Below, one piece after another: positions 1-7,228 of a DNA stretch of 13,013 bases. Origin of the DNA: Propionibacteriaceae bacterium (GTDB taxonomy: Bacteria; Actinomycetota; Actinomycetes; Propionibacteriales; Propionibacteriaceae); NCBI GenBank assembly GCA_025923975.1, contig JAICEV010000049.1, forward strand, positions 1 to 13,013, given 5' to 3'. Numbering within the stretch: position 1 is the stretch's first letter; every line of letters begins with the position of its first letter. A program made the translations under genes and the position numbers. The notes below the pieces were generated by a model. It ran no database searches. It was not told where the DNA came from and saw only the letters and a list, made by a program, of their open reading frames with translations.

Positions 1-458
1 CCGGTACTCGTCGAGGAGGCCGAGATTGTTAAAAGATCTGGGCGACCGTGGCACCGGCGAAAACGGCGAGATCCTTACCGTGCTGGGCTTTCAGCTCGCC
101 GACCGCGTCGGCCAAGGCGTCAGCCGGGAGCAGCTGGGAGCTCGCCCGGCTTGTGGTGGAGAGCTGTCGGTCACCACATACTTCGGAAGCGAGTTCATCA
201 AATTCACGGCCCTCGACGTGACGTGCGGAGCTCCACGGTCGGGCGCCTGTGATCGGTCACCACCCTGCTCGGCGGCGACCGGCCAGTACTCGGCGAGCTT
301 TTGGTGCGCGACCCGCCCAAGAATCATGCCGTCGATCGAGCGCAGTACATCGTTGATGTACTCCTCGAATTCGTCGTTCACGAACTGCCAGTCACGGTTC
401 TCGCGTTCCACGTACCCGTCGAGGCACACGTTGATGTGCAAGAAACTCGACGTCCCAT
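1..458 (-). pseudogene. Broken DHFR/RibD-like reductase gene, partial
   Basis: The conceptual product resembles the RibD C-terminal/dihydrofolate-reductase-like family (YyaP/YjgB type). Visible pieces in order are a LDGYV segment near the N-terminus, a DWQFVNDEFEEYINDVL helix, DGMILGR, LPKYVVT, then in a second frame QLLPADALADAVGELK and DLAVFAGATVAQ, and in a third frame NNLGLLDEYR at the left edge. The reading frame breaks near 442-443 (one base apparently missing after the codons for MGRRV), near 145-148 (one base apparently missing) and at the T run 31-34 (one base extra). The best start is the ATG at 458, preceded by a GAGAGGAG ribosome site; the uninterrupted piece opens only at the TTG at 441 and stops at 91. 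Three independent breaks argue for a decaying gene, although clustered sequencing errors cannot be excluded. The gene continues beyond base 1. Confidence 0.75.
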
Positions 459-608
459 GTGAAATCTGCTCCTCTCTTGCTGGTTGGGCTCAGCCCTCAG
501 GCTTACGCGGCCCGGCGTTTGTTCAGCTCATCCTGACCCGCCTGACTTCCCGATCCCAATCGGAGCCCGACCGCTCGACCGCACAGCAGAGGCACACGGC
601 CGAGTCAA

Positions 609-1496
609 CTAGTCCTCGGGGATCGGGCGCCCGAAGCTTTCCAACGTGATCAACTCAGGCTCCGGGCCACCCCGCTTGCCAGTGTCAAGGGCGTCGATCG
701 CAGCGAGCTCCTCGGTGGAGAGTTCGAAGTCGAACACGTCGATGTTCTCGGCGATCCGCTGCGGGTTGGTCGATTTCGGGATCACCGAGCGGCCCTGCTG
801 CAGATGCCAGCGCAGCATGACTTGTGCGGGAGTCTTGTCGTGGGCCTTGGCGATGTCGCCGATAACCGGGTCGTCCAGGGTACTGCTGTGCTGCCCATCC
901 CGGTAAAAGGTGATGCCGCCGATCGGGGACCAGGCCTGGGTCAAGATGCCGTTCTCGGCGTCGAGGGCCTGCACTTCTCGTTGCGCAAAGTAGGGATGGA
1001 GCTCGATCTGATTGACTGCCGGGACGACCGTAGTGCGCTCGAGCAGTGTGGTGAGGTGCTCGACCATGAAGTTGCTGACGCCGATGGCTCGTACCTTCCC
1101 GTCGGCGAGCAGTGTCTCCAAGGCCCGGTAGGCCTCCAAAGTCGCCTCGAAGTCCGACGGCAGCGCCTGGTGCAAGATCAGCAGGTCGATCTGGTCGACT
1201 CCGAGCTTGCGCGCGCTCTTCTCGAAGCCGTGCAACGTCTTGTCGTATCCGTAGTCGCTAATCCAGATCTTGGTCTCCAAGAAGACCTCAGCGCTGTCCA
1301 GCCTGGAATTGTGCACTGCTTCTCCGACCTGCCGCTCGTTGCCGTAGGCAGCTGCGGTGTCGATGTGCCGGTAGCCGGCGGAGAGCGCCGCCTCAACCGC
1401 CGACCGCGTCTCATCCGGTGGTGTCTGGAACACTCCTAGACCCAGTGCGGGCATCTCGACGCCGTTGTTCAGCGTCAGGGTGGAGACATCTGGCAT
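609..1496 (-). CDS. Aldo/keto reductase, AKR5-like (AKR1)
   Basis: A 295-residue NADP(H)-dependent aldo/keto reductase of the 2,5-diketo-gluconate-reductase-like group, a cytosolic (alpha/beta)8 barrel that reduces aldehydes or ketones. The catalytic tetrad is complete: D46 and Y51 in GYRHIDTAAAYGNE, K76 in ETKIW and H109 in LILHQ. GVSNF lies at 139-143, NQIELHP at 162-168 and the cofactor-phosphate loop IPKS at 239-242. Length is normal for the family. The ATG at 1496 has GAGG six bases upstream. The gene follows the flavodoxin-like gene in the same direction after 172 bases, and that gap holds a copy of the element also found upstream of AKR2, so AKR1 probably has its own promoter under the same control. 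The physiological substrate cannot be told from sequence. Confidence 0.95.
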   Translation of the reverse strand: MPDVSTLTLNNGVEMPALGLGVFQTPPDETRSAVEAALSAGYRHIDTAAAYGNERQVGEAVHNSRLDSAEVFLETKIWISDYGYDKTLHGFEKSARKLGVDQIDLLILHQALPSDFEATLEAYRALETLLADGKVRAIGVSNFMVEHLTTLLERTTVVPAVNQIELHPYFAQREVQALDAENGILTQAWSPIGGITFYRDGQHSSTLDDPVIGDIAKAHDKTPAQVMLRWHLQQGRSVIPKSTNPQRIAENIDVFDFELSTEELAAIDALDTGKRGGPEPELITLESFGRPIPED

Positions 1497-1590
1497 GGTG
1501 TACCTCGTTTTCTCGTGGTTATGGGTTCGTTCAGGTTGGTGGTGGCATTCAGTCGTGTACCACCCGTCGACCGGCGGCTATGCCCGCTCA

Positions 1591-1643
1591 CGACGCTAGA
1601 ACTCAGCCGGGCGATGAAACAGGCACTGCCAGTACGCGCCAAG
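1591..1643 (-). promoter_or_regulatory. Shared promoter/operator element, copy A (for AKR1)
   Basis: This 53-bp stretch matches 3460-3512 at 47 positions. Read on the minus strand, a block beginning CTGGCAGTGCCTG (from 1632) is followed, 34 bases after its first base, by the -10-like hexamer TAGCGT (1598-1593). The predicted transcript would start near 1586, about 90 bases before the AKR1 ATG. The block contains the short inverted repeat GGCA-N-TGCC and would cover roughly -46 to -29. That is where a DNA-binding protein could act in place of a good -35, which is absent. The repeat is directly visible; binding by the neighbouring XRE-type regulator is inferred. Confidence 0.65.
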
Positions 1644-1668
1644 CCCGGCGGCTCCTGAGAGCTGCGGC

Positions 1669-2394
1669 CTAGCTGCGTAAGCGGAGCCGGCGCAGCCACT
1701 GCTCGGCCTGCGACTGGGCGGATTGCACTTCTTCGCCGCGTACCGCAAGACCTTCACCGATCGTGGCGCTGGGTGCGGAGGCGGCGTAGTCGCGTTCGGT
1801 TGAACCGAGGCCGCTTACCGCGTAGGTGACGAACGGGTAGAGGGTCTTGCCGCCGAAGTCCAAGCTCTCCACAAAGGTCGACATGATCATCGGCACTCGG
1901 TTGTTCCAGATCGGGCTGCCGACCAGGACGGTGTCGTAGTCGCTGATGGACCTAAGCGGGTTCGCGATGTCCGGTCGAGCGCTGTCATTCTGCTCGCGCA
2001 CGTTGCGATCGACGGTGGCGTCGTAGCTGTAGGGGTAGGGGTCGGCGGCTTCGATCTCGTAGACATCGCACCCGATGAGCTGGCGGATCATGCCGGCCAG
2101 CACCTCGGTGTTGCCGACCTCCAGGATCCGGCGGCCCCCGTAGTAGTAGTTCTCCCCGGTCCTGGAGTAGTAGGCGAGGAGGATCCTGCGTTCGCCGGGG
2201 CGTTCGGTGGTCTCAGGCATCGGTGTGCCGCGTCCTGTCGCTAACGGGGAGGGCTCGGTCCGCGAGGCACCGCATCCGCTGGTCCCGATGCCGGCCACTG
2301 CTGCAGCGCCTACGGCCAAGGCGGCGTGGACGAGGGATCGGCGGCTCAAAGTCCCCCTGGTCGTGCGAGTTTGACGGTGGCGCATCTGTGACAT
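1669..2394 (-). CDS. Exported flavodoxin-like protein
   Basis: A 241-residue protein with an N-terminal export signal followed by a flavodoxin fold. The signal has a twin-arginine motif (SRRSL, residues 17-21), a hydrophobic run (22-36) and a cysteine in TSGC (C41) that could be a weak lipobox; a Tat-exported lipoprotein is therefore plausible. The FMN phosphate loop is YSRTGEN (76-82), then an aromatic YYYGGRR insertion and GNTEVLAGMI (94-103) as in the Flavodoxin_4 type. The second flavin loop is around VGSPIWNNRVP (158-168). It probably carries FMN and serves as an electron carrier or quinone/flavin reductase partner outside the membrane. It starts 13 bases after the AKR2 stop, so the two are likely co-transcribed. 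The nearest ribosome-site-like sequence before the ATG is weak (CCAGG), which fits reading through from AKR2. Confidence 0.88.
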   Translation of the reverse strand: MSQMRHRQTRTTRGTLSRRSLVHAALAVGAAAVAGIGTSGCGASRTEPSPLATGRGTPMPETTERPGERRILLAYYSRTGENYYYGGRRILEVGNTEVLAGMIRQLIGCDVYEIEAADPYPYSYDATVDRNVREQNDSARPDIANPLRSISDYDTVLVGSPIWNNRVPMIMSTFVESLDFGGKTLYPFVTYAVSGLGSTERDYAASAPSATIGEGLAVRGEEVQSAQSQAEQWLRRLRLRS

Positions 2395-2407
2395 ACCTGG
2401 TCAGCGA

Positions 2408-3388
2408 TCAGCGATTGATCCACCGTTGCATGTGGGCGGGGTAGCGCTCACCCTGTACGTCGACCCGGTCGGCGGCTGCGGTGATCTCCTCGAGGTCCTC
2501 GGGGGCGAGCTCGATGTCGACCGCCCCGGAGTTCTCCTGCAGGCGGTGGACCTTCGTGGTGCCGGGGGATGGGCACGTGTGCTGGGCCAGCAGCCAAGCC
2601 AGCGCCACCTGCGCCGTGGTGGCGCCCTTGCGTGCGGCGACGGTCGCCAGCAGGTCGACGAGGGCCTGATTGGCAACGCGAGCCTCCTCGGTGAACCGCG
2701 GCAGCGTGTTGCGCAAGTCGGAGTCGCTGAAGGACGTGGTGCTGTCGATCGTGCCGGTGAGAAAGCCTTTGCCGAGCGGACTGAACGGCACGAACCCGAT
2801 GCCGAGCTCGGCCAGCGTCGGGAGGATCTCAGCTTCCGGTTCACGCCACCACAGGGAATACTCGCTCTGCAACGCCGTGACCGGCTGCACGGCGTGGGCG
2901 CGTCGGATCGCGTCCACCCCAGCTTCGGACACCCCGAAATGCTTGACCTTGCCGGCGGCGATGAGCTCCTTGACCGCGCCGGCCACGTCCTCCATCGGCA
3001 CGTCGGGATCGACGCGGTGCTGGTAGAGCAGGTCGATGCTCTCCACGCCCAGCCGGCGAAGGGAGTCCTCGACCGTTGTCTTGATGTACTCCGGCCGGCT
3101 GTCCAGACCGGTCCCGCTGCTGCCGTCGAAGGAGAAACCGAACTTGGTGGCGATGACGACCTGCTCGCGGACCGGAGCTAAGGCCTTGCCGACAAGCTCT
3201 TCGTTCCTGAACGGGCCGTACACCTGGGCGGTGTCGAAAAAGGTGATGCCGAGGTCGACGGCGGTGCGGATGAGGGCGATGCCGTCCTGCTGGCTGACGG
3301 CCGGACCGTACGCGTGGCTAAGCCCCATGCAGCCCAATCCGATCGCGGATACCTCTAGTCGGCTGCTGCCGAGGGTGCGCTTGATCAT
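2408..3388 (-). CDS. Aldo/keto reductase, AKR13/YhdN-like (AKR2)
   Basis: A 326-residue aldo/keto reductase of the group that includes YhdN and plant-type AKR13 enzymes; expected to be a cytosolic NADPH-dependent carbonyl reductase. The catalytic residues are D52 and Y57 in FFDTAQVYGPFRNEELVG, K82 in ATKFGF and H124 in YQHRVDP. The NADP-binding part shows PFSPLGKGFLTG (201-212) and PSPGTTKVHRLQEN (273-286). It starts at the ATG at 3388 with AAGGAG upstream. It is the first gene of the minus-strand run AKR2-flavodoxin-AKR1 and is divergent from the XRE-type regulator. It belongs to a different subfamily from AKR1, so the two are not a recent tandem duplication. The substrate is unknown; the association with a flavodoxin suggests carbonyl or quinone detoxification, which is inference. 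Confidence 0.95.
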   Translation of the reverse strand: MIKRTLGSSRLEVSAIGLGCMGLSHAYGPAVSQQDGIALIRTAVDLGITFFDTAQVYGPFRNEELVGKALAPVREQVVIATKFGFSFDGSSGTGLDSRPEYIKTTVEDSLRRLGVESIDLLYQHRVDPDVPMEDVAGAVKELIAAGKVKHFGVSEAGVDAIRRAHAVQPVTALQSEYSLWWREPEAEILPTLAELGIGFVPFSPLGKGFLTGTIDSTTSFSDSDLRNTLPRFTEEARVANQALVDLLATVAARKGATTAQVALAWLLAQHTCPSPGTTKVHRLQENSGAVDIELAPEDLEEITAAADRVDVQGERYPAHMQRWINR

Positions 3389-3459
3389 TGCTGCTCCTTA
3401 CGAGTTCCAGGGGGTGCTTTGGTCTGCAGGTCCGCAAGGCGTGCGGCGATCCGCATTCT

Positions 3460-3512
3460 CGACGTTAGAACTCACCCACGCGATGAAACAGGCATTGCCA
3501 GTACACGCCAAG
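3460..3512 (-). promoter_or_regulatory. Shared promoter/operator element, copy B (for AKR2)
   Basis: This is the second copy of the 53-bp element (47 of 53 positions identical to 1591-1643). On the minus strand the block CTGGCAATGCCTGTTTCA begins at 3501, and the -10-like TAACGT lies at 3467-3462, again 34 bases from the start of the block. The predicted start near 3455 leaves about 67 bases before the AKR2 ATG. The flanking sequence differs from copy A, so the conservation is confined to the promoter. The intergenic space up to the divergent regulator gene (3389-3645) is otherwise without a recognisable gene. Confidence 0.68.
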
Positions 3513-3598
3513 GCGGCTCATCACAGACGGGAGCAGCCTCCACGGCTGAGACCTGTGCGGCGATTCGGTCGCGGGCATAGAGGCCGCCAACCCGCGTC

Positions 3599-3641
3599 CT
3601 GGCAGTACCTTCCTCAGCCTGGCGATCGGCTCGTAGTGTCG
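3599..3641 (+). promoter_or_regulatory. Diverged third copy of the element; promoter of the XRE regulator gene
   Basis: On the plus strand CTGGCAGTACCTTCCTCA (from 3599) matches the copy A block at 14 of 18 positions. It is followed, 35 bases after its first base, by TAGTGT (3634-3639) and then CG, matching 7 of 8 bases of the end of copy A. Exactly six bases separate TAGTGT from the GTG at 3646, so the mRNA probably begins at or next to the start codon. This would place the regulator under the same control as the two AKR promoters, i.e. autoregulation. Confidence 0.55.
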
Positions 3642-3645
3642 AGGT

Positions 3646-4551
3646 GTGGACCGTCAAGCCGTGCACGACTTCCTGGCCAGCCGCCGGGCCCGGATCACCC
3701 CGGAGCAGGTCGGGATGCCGACCTACGGCGAGAAGCGGCGGGTGCCAGGGCTGCGGCGTGAGGAGGTCTCGCTGGCCGGGGTGAGTTTCGACTATTACGC
3801 CCGGCTCGAGCGCGGGAACCTGTCGGGGGTCTCGGACTCGGTTCTGGACGCCCTGGCCCGGGCTTTGCAGTTGGATGAGGCAGAGCGGCAGCATCTGTTC
3901 GACCTTGCCAAGGCATCGGTCCCAGCTTCACGGTCGCGTCCGGCCAAGCCGGCGGTGACCCGGGTCCGGCCCGCCGTACTCAGCATCCTGAATGGGATGA
4001 CCGGCACGCCGGCGTACGTGCGGAACGCGCGGCTAGACATTCTGGCCGCTAACGACTTGTGCCTTGCCCTCTACGACGGTGTGCTGGTCCGGGACGAGTT
4101 GCCGTTCAACCTGGCCCGGTTCGTGTTCCTCGACCCCTATGCCAAGGCCTTCTTCGTGGATTGGGACACGATTGCCCAGGACCTGGTCGGCGCTCTGCGC
4201 GCCCAGGCTGGTCGCGACCCGACCGACCGCGGCCTCAGCGACCTGATCGGTGAGCTGACGACCCGCGGTGACGGTTTCGCCGCGCGCTGGGCTCGGCATG
4301 ACGTACGGCTGCACCGGACCGCCCGCAAACGGTTGAGCAACCGAGTGGTCGGGGAGATCGAGCTGACCGGCGACGCCCTCGACCTGGCCGGCGACGGGCT
4401 GACCATGATCGCTTATTCCGCCGAACCGGGCAGTCAGGCTGAGGACCAGCTGAAGCTGCTCGCAGCCTGGAGTGCCACTGAGCGCGCCGCTGGCATGTCA
4501 GCGGCGGAAGTCGACGCCGAAGCACTGCCGCCCGGTACCGAGTCCGGCTGA
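3646..4551 (+). CDS. XRE-family regulator with MmyB-like ligand domain
   Basis: A 301-residue transcription factor. Residues 5-90 form the XRE helix-turn-helix typical of the actinobacterial MmyB-like group: FLASRRARITPEQVG, then RVPGLRREEVSLAGVSFDYYARLERG (32-57) and SVLDALARALQLDEAERQHLFDLA. The rest (about 105-275) is the MmyB-like ligand-binding domain, with NARLDILAAN (126-135), NLARFVFLDP (154-163) and a terminal stretch of LTGDALDLAGDGLTMIAYSAEPGS type. The GTG at 3646 is chosen because the domain begins there and a -10-like TAGTGT ends six bases before it; there is no proper ribosome site, so it is probably leaderless. It is divergent from AKR2, and the shared upstream element suggests it controls AKR2-flavodoxin, AKR1 and itself. 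Whether it activates or represses, and its ligand, are unknown. Confidence 0.92.
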   Translation: MDRQAVHDFLASRRARITPEQVGMPTYGEKRRVPGLRREEVSLAGVSFDYYARLERGNLSGVSDSVLDALARALQLDEAERQHLFDLAKASVPASRSRPAKPAVTRVRPAVLSILNGMTGTPAYVRNARLDILAANDLCLALYDGVLVRDELPFNLARFVFLDPYAKAFFVDWDTIAQDLVGALRAQAGRDPTDRGLSDLIGELTTRGDGFAARWARHDVRLHRTARKRLSNRVVGEIELTGDALDLAGDGLTMIAYSAEPGSQAEDQLKLLAAWSATERAAGMSAAEVDAEALPPGTESG

Positions 4552-4591
4552 TCTTTCCTGTTACCTGCCCTCGACCCGGGGCTTCGGTTGC

Positions 4592-5623
4592 TCAGGCCGC
4601 TTCGGCGACGATGAGGCTTTGCGGCCCGGCGAGTGGGCGATGATCTGCGAAGCGCCAGCCGGTGCGGTCCAGCCAGTCGTGGACCTCCTCCACGCTGTAG
4701 ACGTCGCCGTTGCGGATGTGCACAGCGAATTCGCCGGCCATCAGGGCGGCCTGCAAGGGCTCGGTGTGGCCCGGGTTGGTCCAGAAGTCTGCCAGCAGGA
4801 GGGCCGAGCCCGGTTGGGCGGCCCGGCGTACGCGCTGCAGCAGATCCTGGTTCTGCTCCGCAGACCAGTAGTGGATGAGGTTGGCCAGCAGGAACACGTC
4901 GTAGCCGGCGGGCAACTCGCCCGCCATGGCGTCGCCGGTGATCACGGTGATCCGCTGCCGAAGCCCGGCAGCGGTCACCCGGCTGCGGGCCAGCTCGACG
5001 GCTGTGGGCAGCTCGAGGATGGCGGCGGTGATGTTCTGGTGACGCTGGGCGATGGCGATTGACCATGAGCCGGTGCCGCCGCCGATGTCGAGCAGCCGCT
5101 TGTGGGAGCCGAAGTCGAATGCCTCGGGCAGCGTGGTCGCCGGCCCGGCGAGTCTCGCCTCGATCCCGGCGGAGGCCACCTGCTGGAGGTCATCATCGAG
5201 CTCGAAGATTTCCCGCGGCGGCCCGCTGGCTAGGGCCTCGGCGAGCCTCGTCCAGGCCGGGTAGCTGATCTTGTCCCAGAGCTTCAGGAAGGGACGCAGG
5301 TCGCCAGGTCCAGGGCCGGCCAGGAAGCGAGCGGCCGTCTCGCCGTTGCGGTAGGTGCCGTCCTGGAATTCAAGCAGCCCTAGCGCCACCATGGCGTCGG
5401 CGCTTATCCGCGCCGCTCGGCGGGTAAGCCCGGTTCGGGCGGCGAGCGCGTCCAGATTCGCCGGGGAGTCGGCCAGCGCTTCGAACAGTCCGAGCTCGCT
5501 GGCTGCGAACAGGTGCTTGGCAGCCATGAAGCCCGAAGCAAGCTGCATGATGGTCGCGGGATTCGGCTCGGTCGCTATGGGCCCTGCGGCGAGGGCTTCC
5601 GCGGGTGCGTGTGTGGCGGTCAT
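4592..5623 (-). CDS. SAM-dependent O-methyltransferase
   Basis: A 343-residue class I methyltransferase of the two-domain O-methyltransferase type (plant COMT/bacterial TcmN-like). The N-terminal part (about 24-105) is the winged-helix dimerisation domain: FMAAKHLFAASELGLFEAL, LAARTGLTRRAARISADAMVALGLL. The SAM-binding motif is LLDIGGGTGSW (177-187), followed by the acidic end of strand 2 in AILELP (201-206) and TGDAM (229-233). NLIHYWS (248-254) carries H251, where the family has its catalytic His. The frame is open upstream to 5713, but the ATG at 5623 has AAGGAGAG at good distance and begins the conserved part. It is divergent from the LuxR-type gene and convergent with the XRE gene, with 40 bases between. 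Such enzymes usually methylate phenolic or polyketide hydroxyls; the substrate is not evident because no biosynthetic cluster surrounds it. Confidence 0.93.
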   Translation of the reverse strand: MTATHAPAEALAAGPIATEPNPATIMQLASGFMAAKHLFAASELGLFEALADSPANLDALAARTGLTRRAARISADAMVALGLLEFQDGTYRNGETAARFLAGPGPGDLRPFLKLWDKISYPAWTRLAEALASGPPREIFELDDDLQQVASAGIEARLAGPATTLPEAFDFGSHKRLLDIGGGTGSWSIAIAQRHQNITAAILELPTAVELARSRVTAAGLRQRITVITGDAMAGELPAGYDVFLLANLIHYWSAEQNQDLLQRVRRAAQPGSALLLADFWTNPGHTEPLQAALMAGEFAVHIRNGDVYSVEEVHDWLDRTGWRFADHRPLAGPQSLIVAEAA

Positions 5624-5681
5624 GAGCTCTCCTTGATCGGTCGGTTCGAGCCGATCCTGCGCGACGGCGGCCGCCGCGGGA

Positions 5682-5730
5682 ATCCCAGAGGCGAGGGGAA
5701 CCCCGCCGAGCACATCCCAGAAATTTGGGA
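5682..5730. promoter_or_regulatory. Candidate operator between methyltransferase and LuxR genes
   Basis: TCCCAGAAATTTGGGA (5715-5730) is a near-palindrome with perfect five-base arms TCCCA/TGGGA. The half-site ATCCCAGA occurs twice as a direct repeat, at 5682-5689 and 5714-5721, 32 bases apart (about three helical turns). The first copy overlaps GGGAATCCC (5678-5686), itself an inverted repeat. Lying between divergent genes, this is a reasonable binding site for the LuxR-type protein encoded next to it; that assignment is inferred from position only. Confidence 0.4.
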
Positions 5731-5766
5731 GTGGCCCGGCCTGGAAGGCGCGCTTACCATCGGTGC

Positions 5767-6942
5767 ATGAACCGGGAGCGGCTCCGCCGTGCCCGCCGTG
5801 AGATCACCGGGCTTGCCGACGCTCGCCTGGACTGGGTCAGCTTTGCCCAGGCGACCTCCGAGGTACTAGCTGGCATCGTGCCCTTTGACCGCAACTGCTG
5901 GCACACCGTCGACCCCGGCACGCTGCTGTTCACCGGCAACCTCAACCAGGGCATCGCGTGCTCGGGCACCTGGCTGGCTACCTACGAATACTTGGTCGAC
6001 GACGTGAACAAATGGTGGTTCCTCGCCCGCAGCGGCCGGATCGCCGGAGCCACGAGCCTTGCGACCCACGGCGATCCTTCCCGCAGCGCCAGACACCGAT
6101 CCCACGAGAACTACGGGATCGGAGACGAGCTGCGCGTCTCCTTCGTGATCGGCGGCACGTACTGGGCGGCCGCAGGGTTGCTCAGGGATTCCGACCGACG
6201 ATGGTTCACCGAGGACGAGGTGCGCTGCTTGGCATCGCTGTCAGAGCCGATCGCCGATGGGTTCCGCCGCGCCCTGCTTATCACCGCGCCGGATGCGATG
6301 GATGGCCCGGCTCACGGCCCAGGCGTCATTGTCTTCGACGGAGACGGCAACCTTGAGTCGCTGTCGCCCGGCGCTGAGCATTGGATCGGCCAGATGGTGG
6401 AAATCCCGCCGCCTTCCATCCCAGCGGAATCCAAGATCATCCAAGCGGTCGCTGCGACGGCCCGCAGCCTCGACCCGGGCCAAGATCCGCTTGAAATAGG
6501 CGCGCGCTCCCGCGTACGGACCAGGTCCGGCTCCTGGCTGCTGCTGTACGGCACTCGGCTGGCCGGCGGTGCCGACGCACGCACCGCAGTCATCATCCAG
6601 CCTGCCACCCCAGCCGCCGTCGCTCCACTCGTCACGCTCGCGTACGGACTGTCCGAGCGAGAATCCGAGGTGACGCGGCTGTGCATGGAAGGGCTCTCCA
6701 CGAGGCAGATGGCGTACGCCCTCGCCTTGTCGCCGCATACCGTCCAGGACCATCTCAAGTCGATCTTCAGCAAGACCGACGTCCGGAGCCGCAGCGAGCT
6801 TGTCAGCCAGATCTTCCTCGAGCACTATGTGCCCCGCTGGGTAGACATCCCGGACGTTCCTGTCGGCTGGGTCGCGAAGGCGTCACCGATCCGTGCTGAC
6901 GGAGACTCCCGCCCGACCCGCGACTCCGCGATCCTGGCCTGA
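5767..6942 (+). CDS. LuxR-family transcriptional regulator
   Basis: A 391-residue regulator. The C-terminal LuxR helix-turn-helix lies at about 293-350: GLSERESEVTRLCMEGLSTRQMAYALALSPHTVQDHLKSIFSKTDVRSRSELV, with the expected VxDHLKxIFxK recognition helix. The first 170 residues look like a GAF-type sensory domain (aromatic-rich, with FVIGGTYWAAAGLLRD at 126-141). A middle segment (184-280) may be a second ligand-binding fold. No receiver-domain aspartate pocket is seen, so it is not a standard two-component regulator. The frame is open from 5725, but the ATG at 5767 is preferred: TACCAT (5755-5760) ends six bases before it, suggesting a leaderless transcript, and no ribosome site is present. 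It is divergent from the O-methyltransferase gene, a possible target. The last 35 residues after the HTH are an unassigned tail. Confidence 0.9.
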   Translation: MNRERLRRARREITGLADARLDWVSFAQATSEVLAGIVPFDRNCWHTVDPGTLLFTGNLNQGIACSGTWLATYEYLVDDVNKWWFLARSGRIAGATSLATHGDPSRSARHRSHENYGIGDELRVSFVIGGTYWAAAGLLRDSDRRWFTEDEVRCLASLSEPIADGFRRALLITAPDAMDGPAHGPGVIVFDGDGNLESLSPGAEHWIGQMVEIPPPSIPAESKIIQAVAATARSLDPGQDPLEIGARSRVRTRSGSWLLLYGTRLAGGADARTAVIIQPATPAAVAPLVTLAYGLSERESEVTRLCMEGLSTRQMAYALALSPHTVQDHLKSIFSKTDVRSRSELVSQIFLEHYVPRWVDIPDVPVGWVAKASPIRADGDSRPTRDSAILA

Positions 6943-6981
6943 TGTGACCTTCCAAGGTCCATTTGCGCTGCTCAGGCCAGG
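6933..6981 (+). terminator. Nested stem-loop over the LuxR stop codon
   Basis: CCTGGCCTGA (6933-6942, ending with the stop codon) pairs perfectly with TCAGGCCAGG (6972-6981), ten base pairs. Inside the loop GACCTT (6946-6951) pairs perfectly with AAGGTC (6954-6959). No T-run follows on either strand, so it is not a textbook intrinsic terminator, but structures like this are common at actinomycete gene ends. It could also serve in RNA stability. Confidence 0.5.
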
Positions 6982-7166
6982 TGTCCACATTGGCGGGGCG
7001 GGTTTGATCTCGTGCCGCAAGCGAGGTCGGCTATCTGCTGGATCGTTATGGGATGTCCCCGAAGGGATCGCAGAGGCGGCCAGCTGACCTCCTTACCGGT
7101 GAGGGTGCCGGCTGATCCTGTGCGTTTCCCGTCTTGCGACGGCTGACGAGTGTCTGATCGGCGAAT

Positions 7167-7195
7167 TTGACACGTGTTTGCCATCTAGAGATAGC
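7167..7195 (+). promoter_or_regulatory. Candidate promoter for the AEC transporter gene
   Basis: A perfect -35 hexamer TTGACA (7167-7172) is followed after 17 bases by GATAGC (7190-7195), a weak -10. A start near 7202 would give a leader of about 200 bases before the AEC start, beginning inside the stem-loop at 7199-7228. The -10 match is poor, so this is tentative. Confidence 0.3.
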
Positions 7196-7198
7196 CGA

Positions 7199-7228
7199 CG
7201 TTGCTCGGCGAGTCAGTCGTGAGCAACG
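7199..7228 (+). other. Stem-loop in the AEC upstream region
   Basis: CGTTGCTC (7199-7206) and GAGCAACG (7221-7228) form a perfect eight-base inverted repeat with a 14-base loop. There is no following T-run. It could be an operator-like site, or the 5' structure of the leader mRNA if the TTGACA promoter just upstream is real. Confidence 0.4.

Noticed and set aside
497..608. Short minus-strand reading frame ending GQDELNKRRAA before a TAA
   Set aside because: It looks like the tail of some coding sequence, but it is about 30 codons, has no start or upstream gene body and matches no family I can name.
26..649. Plus-strand open frame (207 codons) at the left end
   Set aside because: It overlaps the DHFR-like pseudogene on the other strand, and its composition is that of a shadow frame.
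804..1439. Long plus-strand open frame (211 codons) opposite AKR1
   Set aside because: Antisense shadow of the aldo/keto reductase, which has complete motifs; the translated product shows no recognisable family.
2426..3181. Long plus-strand open frame (251 codons) opposite AKR2
   Set aside because: Antisense shadow in GC-rich DNA; AKR2 on the minus strand has all catalytic residues.
3036..3761. Plus-strand open frame (241 codons) across the AKR2/regulator intergenic region
   Set aside because: It overlaps AKR2, the operator element and the start of the regulator gene, and its product resembles no family.
6982..7198. Possible remnant of an insertion sequence after the LuxR gene
   Set aside because: No transposase motif, terminal inverted repeats or target duplication could be identified; the impression rests on texture only.
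7199..7228. Intrinsic terminator for the LuxR gene
   Set aside because: The stem is perfect, but it lies 257 bases after the LuxR stop and has no T-run, so it is kept only as an unassigned stem-loop.
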